46,640 nt of DNA. Origin: Rhizobium sp. (GTDB lineage: Bacteria > Pseudomonadota > Alphaproteobacteria > Rhizobiales > Rhizobiaceae). Where the stretch lies: positions 1 through 46,640 of the forward strand of contig DPXQ01000175.1 in NCBI GenBank assembly GCA_003527225.1. Direction: 5' to 3'. The notes beneath the pieces are model-generated. The model made no database searches. It worked only from the letters and a program-made list of their open reading frames with translations, and had not been told where the DNA came from. Positions 17,217-25,463 of this stretch are shown here, piece by piece (the stretch's first letter is position 1; each line of letters opens with the position of its first letter). Both the position numbers and the translations under genes were made by a program.

Positions 17217-17867
17217 TCAGGATATGATCAGCGTCTGCAGCGTGGACACGAGATCATCTGGGTCGCAAAGCGCGACACCTTCCGGAAATTTGATGTCCTG
17301 TCGGTGGGGTTCCGGCCAACCTATGACCCGCATGCCAGCGGCCACGCCTGCCAAAGCCCCAAGATAGCTATCTTCGACGACCAGGCACTCATCAGGCGTT
17401 ACCCCCATGAGGTAGGCTGCCCTGAGATATGGCTCCGCCGCAGGCTTCCCCTGGCGCACATCATTGCGCGAAACCGTGATCAGGCCCGGCTTCGTCAGAC
17501 CGACGGCGTTTAGGCTTGCATCCATCAAGATGCGGTCTGAATTGGACACCACAGCGAAGGGTAGCCCCTGCCCCTCAAGCCAAGAGAGCACGTCACCTGC
17601 GCCACGCCTCAAAGCGAGCCCCGGTGCCTTGTTCAGAAATTCCGCATATTTGGCGGCCACATAACTCTCATATGTCAGCGCAAGACCTGTCCGGCGGACC
17701 AGGAGAGCATGGCAATCGAAGCCGGACATGCCGGTCATCTGGACCGAAAGACCAGGAGGTGCCGTAATGCCTGCAGCAAGCAGCACCGCTTCCGTCGCGT
17801 CATAATGCATGCCCTCGCTGTCAACCAGCGTGCCATCCATGTCAAAGAGAACCGCACGGATGATCAT
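17217..17867 (-). CDS. HAD-superfamily hydrolase (phosphosugar phosphatase/phosphoglucomutase-like)
   Basis: A 216-residue HAD subfamily IA protein with motif I FDMDGTLVDS (nucleophile D9, acid D11), a helical cap from about 15 to 85, motif II VVSNSD, motif III in QGKPAAEPYL and motif IV VVEDSYLG. Most relatives dephosphorylate small phosphosugars. It overlaps the kinase stop by ATGA. A phosphatase directly after a sugar kinase could remove dead-end sugar phosphates or act in a bypass; this is inference. Confidence 0.88.
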   Translation of the reverse strand: MIIRAVLFDMDGTLVDSEGMHYDATEAVLLAAGITAPPGLSVQMTGMSGFDCHALLVRRTGLALTYESYVAAKYAEFLNKAPGLALRRGAGDVLSWLEGQGLPFAVVSNSDRILMDASLNAVGLTKPGLITVSRNDVRQGKPAAEPYLRAAYLMGVTPDECLVVEDSYLGALAGVAAGMRVIGWPEPHRQDIKFPEGVALCDPDDLVSTLQTLIIS

Positions 17868-19366
17868 TGTGGCAACCGGTCGAGGTCGTCATACAGCGAC
17901 TGGCTATGATGATAGAGCTTCTCGAAGAACGCCTGCATGGGCCGGTAGATTTCAACCCATTCCTGGACGGGACGCACCTCCCTGTCATAGCGGACATAGG
18001 CTTCCGCAGCCTTGCCCACGCTTGCATGATGTCCGGTCGCAACAGCCGCCATGATCGCACAGCCGATCAAGCCGCATTCTGGCTCCCGAGGAACAAGGAT
18101 TGGAAGATCGTAGACACTTGCCTTGATCTTCATCCAAAGCTCCGTTCTGGCGCCGCCGCCGGAGGCAACGATCCGCTTCAGCGGCTCTCCCGAAATGGCA
18201 TCAAGGATGTTGATGTGCCGCTTTGTAGCAAAAGCAACGCCCTCAAGAACTGCACGATGCATGTGTGCCAGCCCATGGGCGGCACCAATGCCGAAATACT
18301 GAGCGCGCGCATTGCGGTGTTCGCCGAGCCTTTCGCCAGTGAGATAAGGCATGAAAAACAGACGGTCCGATCCGGCAGGCGCTTTGCCAGCGGTGGCAAC
18401 AATCTCCTCGTAGCTTGCCTGCTTTTCGTGGAAGACGCGCCTTGCCCAGCGCATCGCGTCGCCACCGGATTCGAGAAGCATGAAGGCGCCCCAGTTGCCC
18501 TCGATAGTGCCGACGTTGCAGACCGAAGGATCAAGAAGGGGTTTTTGGGCGATGGCCGTGATGATGGCGGACGTGCCCATGACCTCCGAGCCGACGCCGG
18601 GTTGGCAGACACCAGAACCTAGCAAAGCCACTGGGTAATCCGCACCTCCCACCAGAACCGGCGTGCCGGCGGAAAGGCCTGTCTTACGAGCCGCCTCATC
18701 GGTCACCCGACCCAGTATTTCAGTCGGGTTTCTCAGCGGCGCGAGCTTTGTTCTGTCGAGGCCCAGGAGATCCGCCATGCGTGCCGACCATTCGCCACTT
18801 TCGGGATCCATGAGGAAGCTCGCACCGCCATCGGTCCGGTCCATAGCGATTTCGCCGGTCAGCTTCAGGTTGATGTAATCCTTAGGCATGATAACGGCCG
18901 CGGTACGATCCCAAGCCTTGCGATCGTTGTCGCGTAGCCATTGCAGCTTGAACCCCGGCCAAGCGGGTGCGGCAGGATTGGCGCAGTTCCGAAGATAACT
19001 AGATGGTGGATGTGCGCGCTCGAATTTCAGCACATACTCCACCGTGCGCTTGTCATTCCAGAGTGGTGCTGTTTCGCGGACGAGCCGCCCCTTGTCATCG
19101 ACCAGCACCGTACCATGCATCTGCCCGCAGGCGGCGACGGCAGTGACACGGTGTACAGCACCGTCCACGTCCTGCAGTACCTGTCTTATCGCCGCAGCAA
19201 CACCTGTCCACCAATCCTCGGGACGCTGGTCGGACCACCCGAAACGCGGCACGATTTGCTCATGCTCCCGGGCGACGACGGCGAGAATTCGTCCAGCCGT
19301 GTCGATAAGGGCGGCACGAACGCTGCCAGTGCCGACGTCAACAGCGAGGAAAAGGTCATCATTCAT
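17864..19366 (-). CDS. FGGY-family carbohydrate kinase (xylulokinase-like)
   Basis: A 500-residue kinase of the FGGY fold. First domain: FLAVDVGTGSVRAALID at the N-terminus, ACGQMHGTVLVD, PLWNDKRT and the substrate-side IMPKDYINLKLTGE. Second domain: GGADYPVALLGSG, MGTSAI, FMPYLTGERLGEHRN, and the adenosine motif IVASGGGARTELWMKIKAS. The pattern is nearest xylulokinase/ribulokinase-type enzymes that phosphorylate ketoses. It likely acts on the ketose made by the polyol dehydrogenase at 16406-17179, giving a ketose phosphate. It lies 38 bases downstream of the permease gene. Confidence 0.92.
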   Translation of the reverse strand: MNDDLFLAVDVGTGSVRAALIDTAGRILAVVAREHEQIVPRFGWSDQRPEDWWTGVAAAIRQVLQDVDGAVHRVTAVAACGQMHGTVLVDDKGRLVRETAPLWNDKRTVEYVLKFERAHPPSSYLRNCANPAAPAWPGFKLQWLRDNDRKAWDRTAAVIMPKDYINLKLTGEIAMDRTDGGASFLMDPESGEWSARMADLLGLDRTKLAPLRNPTEILGRVTDEAARKTGLSAGTPVLVGGADYPVALLGSGVCQPGVGSEVMGTSAIITAIAQKPLLDPSVCNVGTIEGNWGAFMLLESGGDAMRWARRVFHEKQASYEEIVATAGKAPAGSDRLFFMPYLTGERLGEHRNARAQYFGIGAAHGLAHMHRAVLEGVAFATKRHINILDAISGEPLKRIVASGGGARTELWMKIKASVYDLPILVPREPECGLIGCAIMAAVATGHHASVGKAAEAYVRYDREVRPVQEWVEIYRPMQAFFEKLYHHSQSLYDDLDRLPQ

Positions 19367-19404
19367 GGGCTAACGCGTCCTTGGCAATTTTGCCGCGATC
19401 GAGG

Positions 19405-20379
19405 TTACTTGCGGAACCAATTCGAGGCGTATTGCAGAAGCATCGCGCCAACGATGATGCAACCCATGAAGACTTGCTGGTGGTAGCCGGGGACACGGGC
19501 GAGGTTCATCATGTTTGCGATGATGCCGAGCACAATGACGCCGATGAAGGTGTTGAAGGCCCCTCCACGGCCACCCATCAAGCTCGCGCCACCGATCACC
19601 ACGGCGGCAATGGCGTCCAGTTCGGCGCCAACGCCGATGTTGGCCGAGCCTATGCCCGTCCGGCTGCTGGAAACAATGCCGGCCGCGGCGGCCAGGACAC
19701 CAGAAATTACGTAGACTGCGGTCGTATAGAACGCCACGGGAATGCCTGATAGCCGGACGGCCTCGACATTTGAGCCGATGGCCTTCACCAGCCTGCCAAA
19801 GCGGGTGTAGTTCAGCACGACGCCTGCGATCAAGAAGACGATGGCCATCAGAACGACTGGAAATGGTATACCAGCAATGGAGCCAGAACCAAAAGCCGTC
19901 ACCAGCGCACCTGCATCGCCCATCTGGATCGGTTTTCCGGTCGAGACGATCAGCGACAGGCCACGCGCAACCGTCATCATGGCAAGCGTTGTGACAAAAG
20001 GCGGCAGTTTCAGAAAGGCGATAAGAAGGCCCGAGATCAGTCCGCAGGTGGCACCCGCAAGCAGAGCGCCCGCGACGGAGAGCCCCGTTCCATACTGCTC
20101 AATCAAAATCGCTGAGAGTACACTTCCAAGTGCCGCGATCGAGCCGACCGAGAGATCGATGCCCCGCGTCAGGATGACGAAGAGCATACCGACTGCCATT
20201 AAGCTCGTCCCAGCGCTCTGGCGCAGCACATTGATGATGTTGCGCTCAGTCAGGAACACGTTGGACATCGACGTTGCGACGATGAGAAGGGCAATCAGGA
20301 TCGCGACGGTGCCATACCGGTGAAGGAGGGTGCTGATATCAAGCGAACGGGATCGGGCGGTTTCGGTTAGGTCTGTCAC
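19405..20379 (-). CDS. CUT2-type sugar/polyol ABC transporter permease
   Basis: A 324-residue RbsC-like permease with about nine to ten hydrophobic segments, the conserved RGIDLSVGSIAALGS motif and the loop VIGGASLMGGRGGAFN. The start is a GTG at 20379, only a few bases after the ATPase stop, with AAGAA as a weak ribosome binding site, which suggests coupling. It is the channel of the cluster B importer. Confidence 0.92.
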   Translation of the reverse strand: MTDLTETARSRSLDISTLLHRYGTVAILIALLIVATSMSNVFLTERNIINVLRQSAGTSLMAVGMLFVILTRGIDLSVGSIAALGSVLSAILIEQYGTGLSVAGALLAGATCGLISGLLIAFLKLPPFVTTLAMMTVARGLSLIVSTGKPIQMGDAGALVTAFGSGSIAGIPFPVVLMAIVFLIAGVVLNYTRFGRLVKAIGSNVEAVRLSGIPVAFYTTAVYVISGVLAAAAGIVSSSRTGIGSANIGVGAELDAIAAVVIGGASLMGGRGGAFNTFIGVIVLGIIANMMNLARVPGYHQQVFMGCIIVGAMLLQYASNWFRK

Positions 20380-20383
20380 TTCT

Positions 20384-21904
20384 TTAACCCACTCGGTTTG
20401 GGGCTGCGGCTTCTGTCAGGGGATCGGCCTGAACCATTGCAAGCTTCAGCAGTTTTTCTTCGGTATAGTCGGCAGGCCCAAGCGAGCCGGTCACTTCGCC
20501 CTCGCGCATCACCAGGATGCGGTCGCAAAGTCCAAAGAGTTCGAGGTGTTCGGACGATATGACGAGGACTGCTCGTCCCTCGGCGGCGAGGGACTTGATG
20601 AGGGAATAGATCTCCGTCTTCGCGCCGACATCGACACCACGCGTAGGCTCGTCGAAGATCATTAGATCACCGTCGGCGTGAAACCATTTTGCCAGCACGA
20701 CCTTCTGCTGATTGCCGCCGGAGAGACTGCTAGCCGGATCATTGAGGCTACCAGCCTTGATGCGCAGCCGGGACGCCAGCGCCTTGACTGTCTCCTGCTC
20801 CTTTCGCCCCCGCATAAACCCGATGGAGTTCACCAGAGGAGAGAGCTTGGACATGGTGGCGTTGACCCGGATCGGGAAGTCGAGAATCAGCCCTTGTTCT
20901 TTGCGGCTTTCCGGAACGAGGCCAATCCCGGCCCTGACCGCGTCACGCGGCGTATTGATCTTCTGCTTCTTGCCCTTGACGAATATGTCGCCGGAATGCG
21001 CTTTTTCAGCGCCAAAGATCATTCGCACCAACTCCGTACGACCTGCTCCGACTAGCCCTCCGAGGCCAACGATCTCGCCGGCACGCACATCAAGCGTAAC
21101 ACCCCTTATCCTTCTACCATCGGAGAGATTCTCAACCCGAAGAATTTCAGATCCAGGCTGGCGGTGCACATCCTCACCGAACAGAGCCTTCAAGGGACGC
21201 CCGACCATCATGCGTATGACATCATCGATCTCAACTTCGCTTCGCGGAACGCTCGCGACCGTAACACCGTCCTTCATAACGGTGATGCGATCCGCAATCC
21301 GAAATACCTCGTCCAACCGATGAGAGATGTAGATGATCCCGACACCGCGACCACGCAGAGTTCGGATGATATCAAGAAGTCTTTCCGCATCGCGAACCGA
21401 CAAAACCGCCGTTGGTTCGTCGAAGACCATCACGCCTGCGTTGCGTGAGAGCGCCTTGGCAATCTCGACCACCTGCTGGTGGGCGACTGAGAGATCGCCG
21501 ACAATCGCGGATGGTGAGATATCAAAACCCAGGCTCGTGATGAGATCTTTCGCGCGACGGCGGAGATCCCGCCATGAGATCGCTGTCGGTAGCTCTGCGA
21601 GAAAAATGTTTTCCGCCACGGTCAGATCCGTCGCCAGCGCCATCTCCTGATGGATAATTGCAATGCCTTGATCGATCGCATCAATGGGGCTGCGGAACTG
21701 CTGCTGCGCGCCACCAACGTTCACGGTCCCAGCATCAGGCACGTACTCACCGCCCAGGACGCGCATCAGCGTTGACTTGCCGGCGCCATTCTCGCCGAGA
21801 AGGGCATGCACCTCCCCTGGCATCAAAGAGAACTCCACCCCTTGGAGCGCATGCACGCCACCGAAGGACTTGTGGATGCCGCTCAATTCTACAAGATATT
21901 CCAT
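20384..21904 (-). CDS. CUT2-type sugar ABC transporter ATPase, double domain (RbsA-like)
   Basis: A 506-residue ATPase with two nucleotide-binding domains. Domain one: Walker A GENGAGKST near residue 38, signature LSVAHQQVVEIAKAL, Walker B VMVFDEPTAVL. Domain two has the degenerate Walker A GLVGAGRTE typical of this family, signature LSGGNQQKVVLAKW and Walker B LMIFDEPTRGVD. The ATG at 21904 begins MEYLVELSG with GGAAGAG just before it; an earlier start at 21967 would overlap the hairpin region and has no ribosome binding site. It powers the cluster B importer. Confidence 0.92.
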   Translation of the reverse strand: MEYLVELSGIHKSFGGVHALQGVEFSLMPGEVHALLGENGAGKSTLMRVLGGEYVPDAGTVNVGGAQQQFRSPIDAIDQGIAIIHQEMALATDLTVAENIFLAELPTAISWRDLRRRAKDLITSLGFDISPSAIVGDLSVAHQQVVEIAKALSRNAGVMVFDEPTAVLSVRDAERLLDIIRTLRGRGVGIIYISHRLDEVFRIADRITVMKDGVTVASVPRSEVEIDDVIRMMVGRPLKALFGEDVHRQPGSEILRVENLSDGRRIRGVTLDVRAGEIVGLGGLVGAGRTELVRMIFGAEKAHSGDIFVKGKKQKINTPRDAVRAGIGLVPESRKEQGLILDFPIRVNATMSKLSPLVNSIGFMRGRKEQETVKALASRLRIKAGSLNDPASSLSGGNQQKVVLAKWFHADGDLMIFDEPTRGVDVGAKTEIYSLIKSLAAEGRAVLVISSEHLELFGLCDRILVMREGEVTGSLGPADYTEEKLLKLAMVQADPLTEAAAPNRVG

Positions 21905-21980
21905 GGCTCTTCCGATCGTGTCCCTGCCGTGACCGGCGCATCGATCGGATGCAAGAATGCCGGACATAAAGGTGTTCAGG

Positions 21981-22012
21981 GGCCCGGCCGACGCATCTGC
22001 GCCGACCGGACC
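21981..22012 (-). repeat. Intercistronic hairpin behind the cluster B binding-protein gene
   Basis: On the minus-strand transcript a 14-base stem (three G-U pairs) with loop AGAT forms 14 bases after the binding-protein stop codon. It has no U-run. Structures of this type protect upstream mRNA from 3' decay and raise binding-protein levels over ATPase and permease. That role is inferred from known ABC operons. Confidence 0.65.
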
Positions 22013-22026
22013 GGGAGGAACATATC

Positions 22027-23007
22027 TTAGAATACCGCGTCCTTCTTGTAGTACTGATCGACGTTATCCTTGGTGATTGCGACCGGTGTCGTGTAGGTGA
22101 TTTTGGAGATGTCACCCTCCAGCTCGCCATCAAGCGCCTTCTTGGCAAGGTCGACCGCCGTTGAGGCAACAAGTGCCGGGTCATTCAGGCCGGTGGCGCC
22201 GTACTTGCCCGCCTGAATCTGCTCCAGTGCTTCTTTCTGGCCATCTGCGGCAGCCAGGAAGATAACATCGTCTGTGCGGCTGGCCTGCTCCATCGCCCTT
22301 TGAGCGCCGAGCACCATGGAATCATTTTCGCCAAGGACGACGTTGATATCGGGGTTGGCTGTCAGGAGGTCTTCCATCGCAGTCAAGCCGCCTTCGTTGC
22401 CCCAGCCGCCCCAGCCCTGGCCGACCACTTCAAAGCGTGCACGGCCTTCGTTTCGAAGCTGGCCTTCGAGTAGGCCCGCGAGAACACCCAGGCGGCGCTC
22501 TTGCCCCACTTCATTGCCCTTGTCGCCCGAAAGGAGCGCAATCTTCAGATCCTTGCCTTTGGTCTGGTCAGCAAGCCACTGACCGACCAGGAGACCATTC
22601 TGAGAATTGGATGACTGCACGAGGGTCACAAAATTGGCCTGAGGGTCGAGCGTCGAGTCAATGACGAAGACCTTGACGCCTGCGGCGGAAGCCGCATTGA
22701 CCGCTGGCACCAGGCCTTTGCTGTCACGTGGGTTAATGATGAGGGCACCGATGCCCTGGGCCACCATGTCCTCCACGTCGGCCACCTGCTTGTTGAGATC
22801 GTTCTGCGCGTCAACAGAGATAACCTCGCAGCCAAGTTCCTCGGCACGCTTCTTCGCAGACACTTCCTGGGCAGCAAAGTAGGGCGCATCAAGCGTTTTC
22901 ATGGAAATGCCGATTTTGCAATCGGCGGCATTGGCTGCCGACACGGCAGCTAGCGAAACGGCTGCGCCAAGGGCGAGCTTATAGGCGGTCTTTTTCAGGC
23001 TGTTCAT
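22027..23007 (-). CDS. Periplasmic sugar/polyol-binding protein (CUT2)
   Basis: A 326-residue binding protein, start ATG at 23007 after GGAGGAG. The signal peptide MNSLKKTAYK plus a hydrophobic run ends near ANA-AD. The mature protein shows ISMKTLDAPYFAAQ, ALIINPRDSKGLVPAV, VFVIDSTLDP, QGWGGWGNEGG and VLGENDSMVLGA, as in ribose/polyol-type binding proteins. It is the first gene of the cluster B operon, whose promoter carries a HexR-like site. The ligand is probably a polyol because SDR and GldA-type dehydrogenases follow. Confidence 0.92.
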   Translation of the reverse strand: MNSLKKTAYKLALGAAVSLAAVSAANAADCKIGISMKTLDAPYFAAQEVSAKKRAEELGCEVISVDAQNDLNKQVADVEDMVAQGIGALIINPRDSKGLVPAVNAASAAGVKVFVIDSTLDPQANFVTLVQSSNSQNGLLVGQWLADQTKGKDLKIALLSGDKGNEVGQERRLGVLAGLLEGQLRNEGRARFEVVGQGWGGWGNEGGLTAMEDLLTANPDINVVLGENDSMVLGAQRAMEQASRTDDVIFLAAADGQKEALEQIQAGKYGATGLNDPALVASTAVDLAKKALDGELEGDISKITYTTPVAITKDNVDQYYKKDAVF

Positions 23008-23063
23008 TCGTTTTCTCCTCCACGAGAGCGCTTCAACGCAAGCCACTGATTGCCGGGCTTGAA

Positions 23064-23078
23064 TGTAGCGTAATTACA
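23064..23078. promoter_or_regulatory. HexR-like operator, cluster B side
   Basis: Read on the minus strand the 15 bases are TGTAATTACGCTACA, which agree at 13 of 15 positions with the HexR consensus TGTARTWWWAYTACA as I remember it. The site overlaps the putative -10 box of the cluster B promoter, so binding should block transcription. The matching regulator would be the RpiR/HexR-like protein at 27344-28222. Confidence 0.55.
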
Positions 23079-23095
23079 CCAATTTTTTCCGTCAA
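23067..23095 (-). promoter_or_regulatory. Putative sigma-70 promoter of the cluster B operon
   Basis: On the minus strand TTGACG (23095-23090), a 17-base spacer and TACGCT (23072-23067). The -35 box is good and the -10 box moderate. It lies 60 bases upstream of the binding-protein ATG. Confidence 0.45.
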
Positions 23096-23153
23096 CATGT
23101 TTTTTGGGGCTTCCTGCAGAATTTCCGCCCTCTTTGATCCGGATTTTTTTCTC

Positions 23154-23182
23154 TTGCGAATATCTTTTGTCCGATTTATGTA
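23154..23182 (+). promoter_or_regulatory. Putative sigma-70 promoter of the cluster C operon
   Basis: TTGCGA (23154-23159), a 17-base spacer, and TATGTA (23177-23182), ending 28 bases before the cupin isomerase ATG. The second HexR-like site overlaps the -10 box. Confidence 0.45.
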
Positions 23183-23193
23183 TTTTTACTACC
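23179..23193. promoter_or_regulatory. HexR-like operator, cluster C side
   Basis: The plus-strand sequence TGTATTTTTACTACC agrees at 13 of 15 positions with the recalled HexR consensus. It overlaps the -10 box of the cluster C promoter and its centre is about 115 bases from that of the partner site, close to eleven helical turns. Confidence 0.55.
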
Positions 23194-23210
23194 AAATGGA
23201 GGAAGCAGGC

Positions 23211-23834
23211 ATGCTGAGAGAACCGGTGTCGAACAAAGTCGATCCCAAGGCTGGCGGAATGAGCGGAAACACAGGCCGATACGAGAAGCGCCTCAGCGAC
23301 CTAAACGGCCTTTACGCCGATCACGCCGCACATGCTGCCCTTTTGGAAAGCTCCGGCGATACTGTGGTTTATGACGTTGAAGAGTTCCGGCCCGGCTCTG
23401 AACCCGGCGATCTGATCTATGGCGTGACTCGTATGAACCCAGGTCGCGTCGGCTCCGAATTCTTCCTCACACGCGGCCATCTTCATGCCCGCGCAGATCG
23501 ACCGGAAATCTACTACGGCCAGCATGGGCGTGGCCTGATGCAACTGGAATCCCCAGAAGGCGAAACTCGCATTGTCGAGATCGGGCCGCAGACCATCTGC
23601 TATGTCCCCCCGTATTGGATCCATCGGTCGATCAACATCGGGGACGAAGACCTTGTCATGGTCTTCGCCTATCCCGCCGACAGCGGCCAGGACTACGGCA
23701 TCATCGAGAATTCCAACGGCATGAGGCACCGGGTGATGGCAGGTGCTGGCGGCGGCTGGGAGCTGGTCGAGAACCCGGCTTACCGAGCGCGCACGGCCGC
23801 GACCATCGACATGATCATGCGCAAAACAGCGTGA
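23211..23834 (+). CDS. Cupin-type phosphoglucose isomerase
   Basis: A 207-residue protein of the archaeal-type PgiA cupin family, which interconverts ketose- and aldose-phosphates such as fructose-6-P and glucose-6-P. Metal ligands match the family: H90 and H92 in TRGHLHARADRPE, E99, and H138 in VPPYWIHRS; SEFFLTRGH and GRGLMQLESPEGE are diagnostic. The ATG at 23211 has GGAGG 8 bases upstream; a start at 23196 is also open. First gene of the plus-strand cluster C operon. It likely converts the phosphorylated ketose from cluster B to an aldose phosphate, which links the divergent operons. Confidence 0.88.
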   Translation: MLREPVSNKVDPKAGGMSGNTGRYEKRLSDLNGLYADHAAHAALLESSGDTVVYDVEEFRPGSEPGDLIYGVTRMNPGRVGSEFFLTRGHLHARADRPEIYYGQHGRGLMQLESPEGETRIVEIGPQTICYVPPYWIHRSINIGDEDLVMVFAYPADSGQDYGIIENSNGMRHRVMAGAGGGWELVENPAYRARTAATIDMIMRKTA

Positions 23835-23856
23835 ACGGAAACAGAGGATAAGCCAA

Positions 23857-24510
23857 GTGACCAATCCTATCGACATCATTGCCGGTCTCGGCGTCGTGCC
23901 GGTGATCGCAATAGAGCGCGCCGAAGATGCCGTGCCGCTTGCCGATGCGCTCCTGGAGGGCGGACTTCCAGTTGCCGAGATCACGTTCCGCACTCCAGCC
24001 GCCGCTGATGTGCTTGCAGCGATCCGTGACGCACGCCCGGAACTCTGCATCGGTGCGGGCACTATCCTCGATCTCGATAATCTTGATCGCGCCGTCGCCT
24101 CGGGTGCCCGTTTCGGTCTCGCGCCGGGTTACGACCCAGAAATTGTGGAGGCCGCAAGGACCACAGGCATTCCCTTTTGTCCAGGGGTCATGACTCCTAG
24201 TGATTTGACGCTCGCTGCAGCCCGCGGTGTGCGTCTTGCCAAGTTCTTCCCGGCAGGGATTGCAGGTGGACCCAAGGCACTTGCCGGCATTTCCGCGCCG
24301 TTTGCTCACCTTGGTGTTCGTTTCATTCCAACCGGGGGTGTCACTGAGGCCACCATCGGCGAATGGCTTGCCCTGAAGGCAGTCATTGCCGTTGGAGGCA
24401 CTTGGATCGCCAAAACTGAGGACATCCGCGAGGGTCGGTTCGACGAGATTACTCGCAATGCTGCCGCCGCCGTTAAGGCAGCCCGCCAGTCCCTGGAGGC
24501 CCGCACGTGA
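23857..24510 (+). CDS. eda: KDPG aldolase (2-dehydro-3-deoxyphosphogluconate aldolase)
   Basis: A 217-residue class I aldolase starting at GTG with AGAGGA upstream. Active-site features of the Eda family are visible: E41 and R45 in VAEITFRTPAA, GAGTILD near 67-73, and the Schiff-base lysine K129 in LAKFFPAG, followed by TGGVTEATIGEWLAL. It splits KDPG, or a related 2-keto-3-deoxy phosphate, to pyruvate and glyceraldehyde-3-phosphate. KDPG is the known effector of HexR, which fits the regulator at the end of this operon. GTGA overlap couples it to the next gene. Confidence 0.9.
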   Translation: MTNPIDIIAGLGVVPVIAIERAEDAVPLADALLEGGLPVAEITFRTPAAADVLAAIRDARPELCIGAGTILDLDNLDRAVASGARFGLAPGYDPEIVEAARTTGIPFCPGVMTPSDLTLAAARGVRLAKFFPAGIAGGPKALAGISAPFAHLGVRFIPTGGVTEATIGEWLALKAVIAVGGTWIAKTEDIREGRFDEITRNAAAAVKAARQSLEART

Positions 24511-25460
24511 GCCGATATCAACCAGCCGCTCGCCCGACCCTCTATTTTATCGGGGTCACGACGGGCAAAAGCTCAATCATGAAGGTGTTTCCTGCCTGGG
24601 CAGAATTTTTGGGCCTGAAGGACGCGCAGATCCAGGGCATTGACTTCAAGCTTCATGACAATCGCGAAGCCTATCGCGAGGCTGTCGAGTTCATCCGTGA
24701 TGACCCACTTTCCATGGGCGCTCTCGTGACCACCCATAAGATCGACCTCTTTCATGCGTGCCACGATCTTTTCGACTTTGTCGATCCCCATGCGGCGCTT
24801 ATGGACGAGACAAGTTGCATCTCCAAACGAAACGGCAAGCTTGTTTGCCACGCCAAGGACCCTATTTCCTCCGGCCTTGCCATAGACGGGTTTCTAAGCC
24901 CCGGCTACTTCTCTGCATCAGGCGCAGATTTGTTTTCCATGGGCGCAGGCGGCTCCACGATCGCCATCACCTGGCATCTGATGCGTGCCAGCCGTGGACG
25001 GGATGTGCCAAGCCGCATTGTCGTGTCGAACCGCAGTCAGCATCGACTGGACGAGATCCGTCGCATCCATCAGCAAGTGGAAAGCAAAGTTCCCGTTGAA
25101 TACGTCCTAGCCCCCACTCCTGAGGACAATGATGCGGTTCTGAAAACTCTGAATCCGGGCTCGCTCGTCATCAACGCGACCGGGCTTGGGAAGGATGCAC
25201 CCGGCTCACCGCTTTCCGATGATGCGCAGTTTCCCCGGAACTCAGTAGTCTGGGACCTCAACTACCGCGGCGACCTCGTATTTTTGGATCAGGCGCGACG
25301 CCAGAAGGATGCGATGGCTCTGCAGGTCGAGGACGGCTGGACCTATTTCCTGCACGGCTGGACACAGGTGATCGCCGAGGTGTTCGACATTGCAATCCCT
25401 GCTTCAGGCCCGCTTTTCGATAGGATCTCCGAAATCGCGATGGATGCGGCCGGGAGATAG
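24507..25460 (+). CDS. Shikimate dehydrogenase-like oxidoreductase, divergent
   Basis: A 317-residue protein with the two-domain AroE layout. The N-terminal domain has GVTTGKSSIMKVFP in place of the SxS binding loop, the catalytic lysine K78 in LVTTHKIDLF, and D118 in AKDPISSG at the partner aspartate position. The C-terminal Rossmann domain has FSMGAGGSTIAI (near 145-153), VVSNRSQ and NATGLGKD. It is longer than AroE (about 270 residues) and the substrate loop differs, so true shikimate synthesis is unlikely. Within a catabolic operon it probably oxidises a polyhydroxy ring or sugar-acid. Start is a GTG overlapping the eda stop. Confidence 0.8.
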   Translation: MSRYQPAARPTLYFIGVTTGKSSIMKVFPAWAEFLGLKDAQIQGIDFKLHDNREAYREAVEFIRDDPLSMGALVTTHKIDLFHACHDLFDFVDPHAALMDETSCISKRNGKLVCHAKDPISSGLAIDGFLSPGYFSASGADLFSMGAGGSTIAITWHLMRASRGRDVPSRIVVSNRSQHRLDEIRRIHQQVESKVPVEYVLAPTPEDNDAVLKTLNPGSLVINATGLGKDAPGSPLSDDAQFPRNSVVWDLNYRGDLVFLDQARRQKDAMALQVEDGWTYFLHGWTQVIAEVFDIAIPASGPLFDRISEIAMDAAGR

Positions 25461-25463
25461 ACC

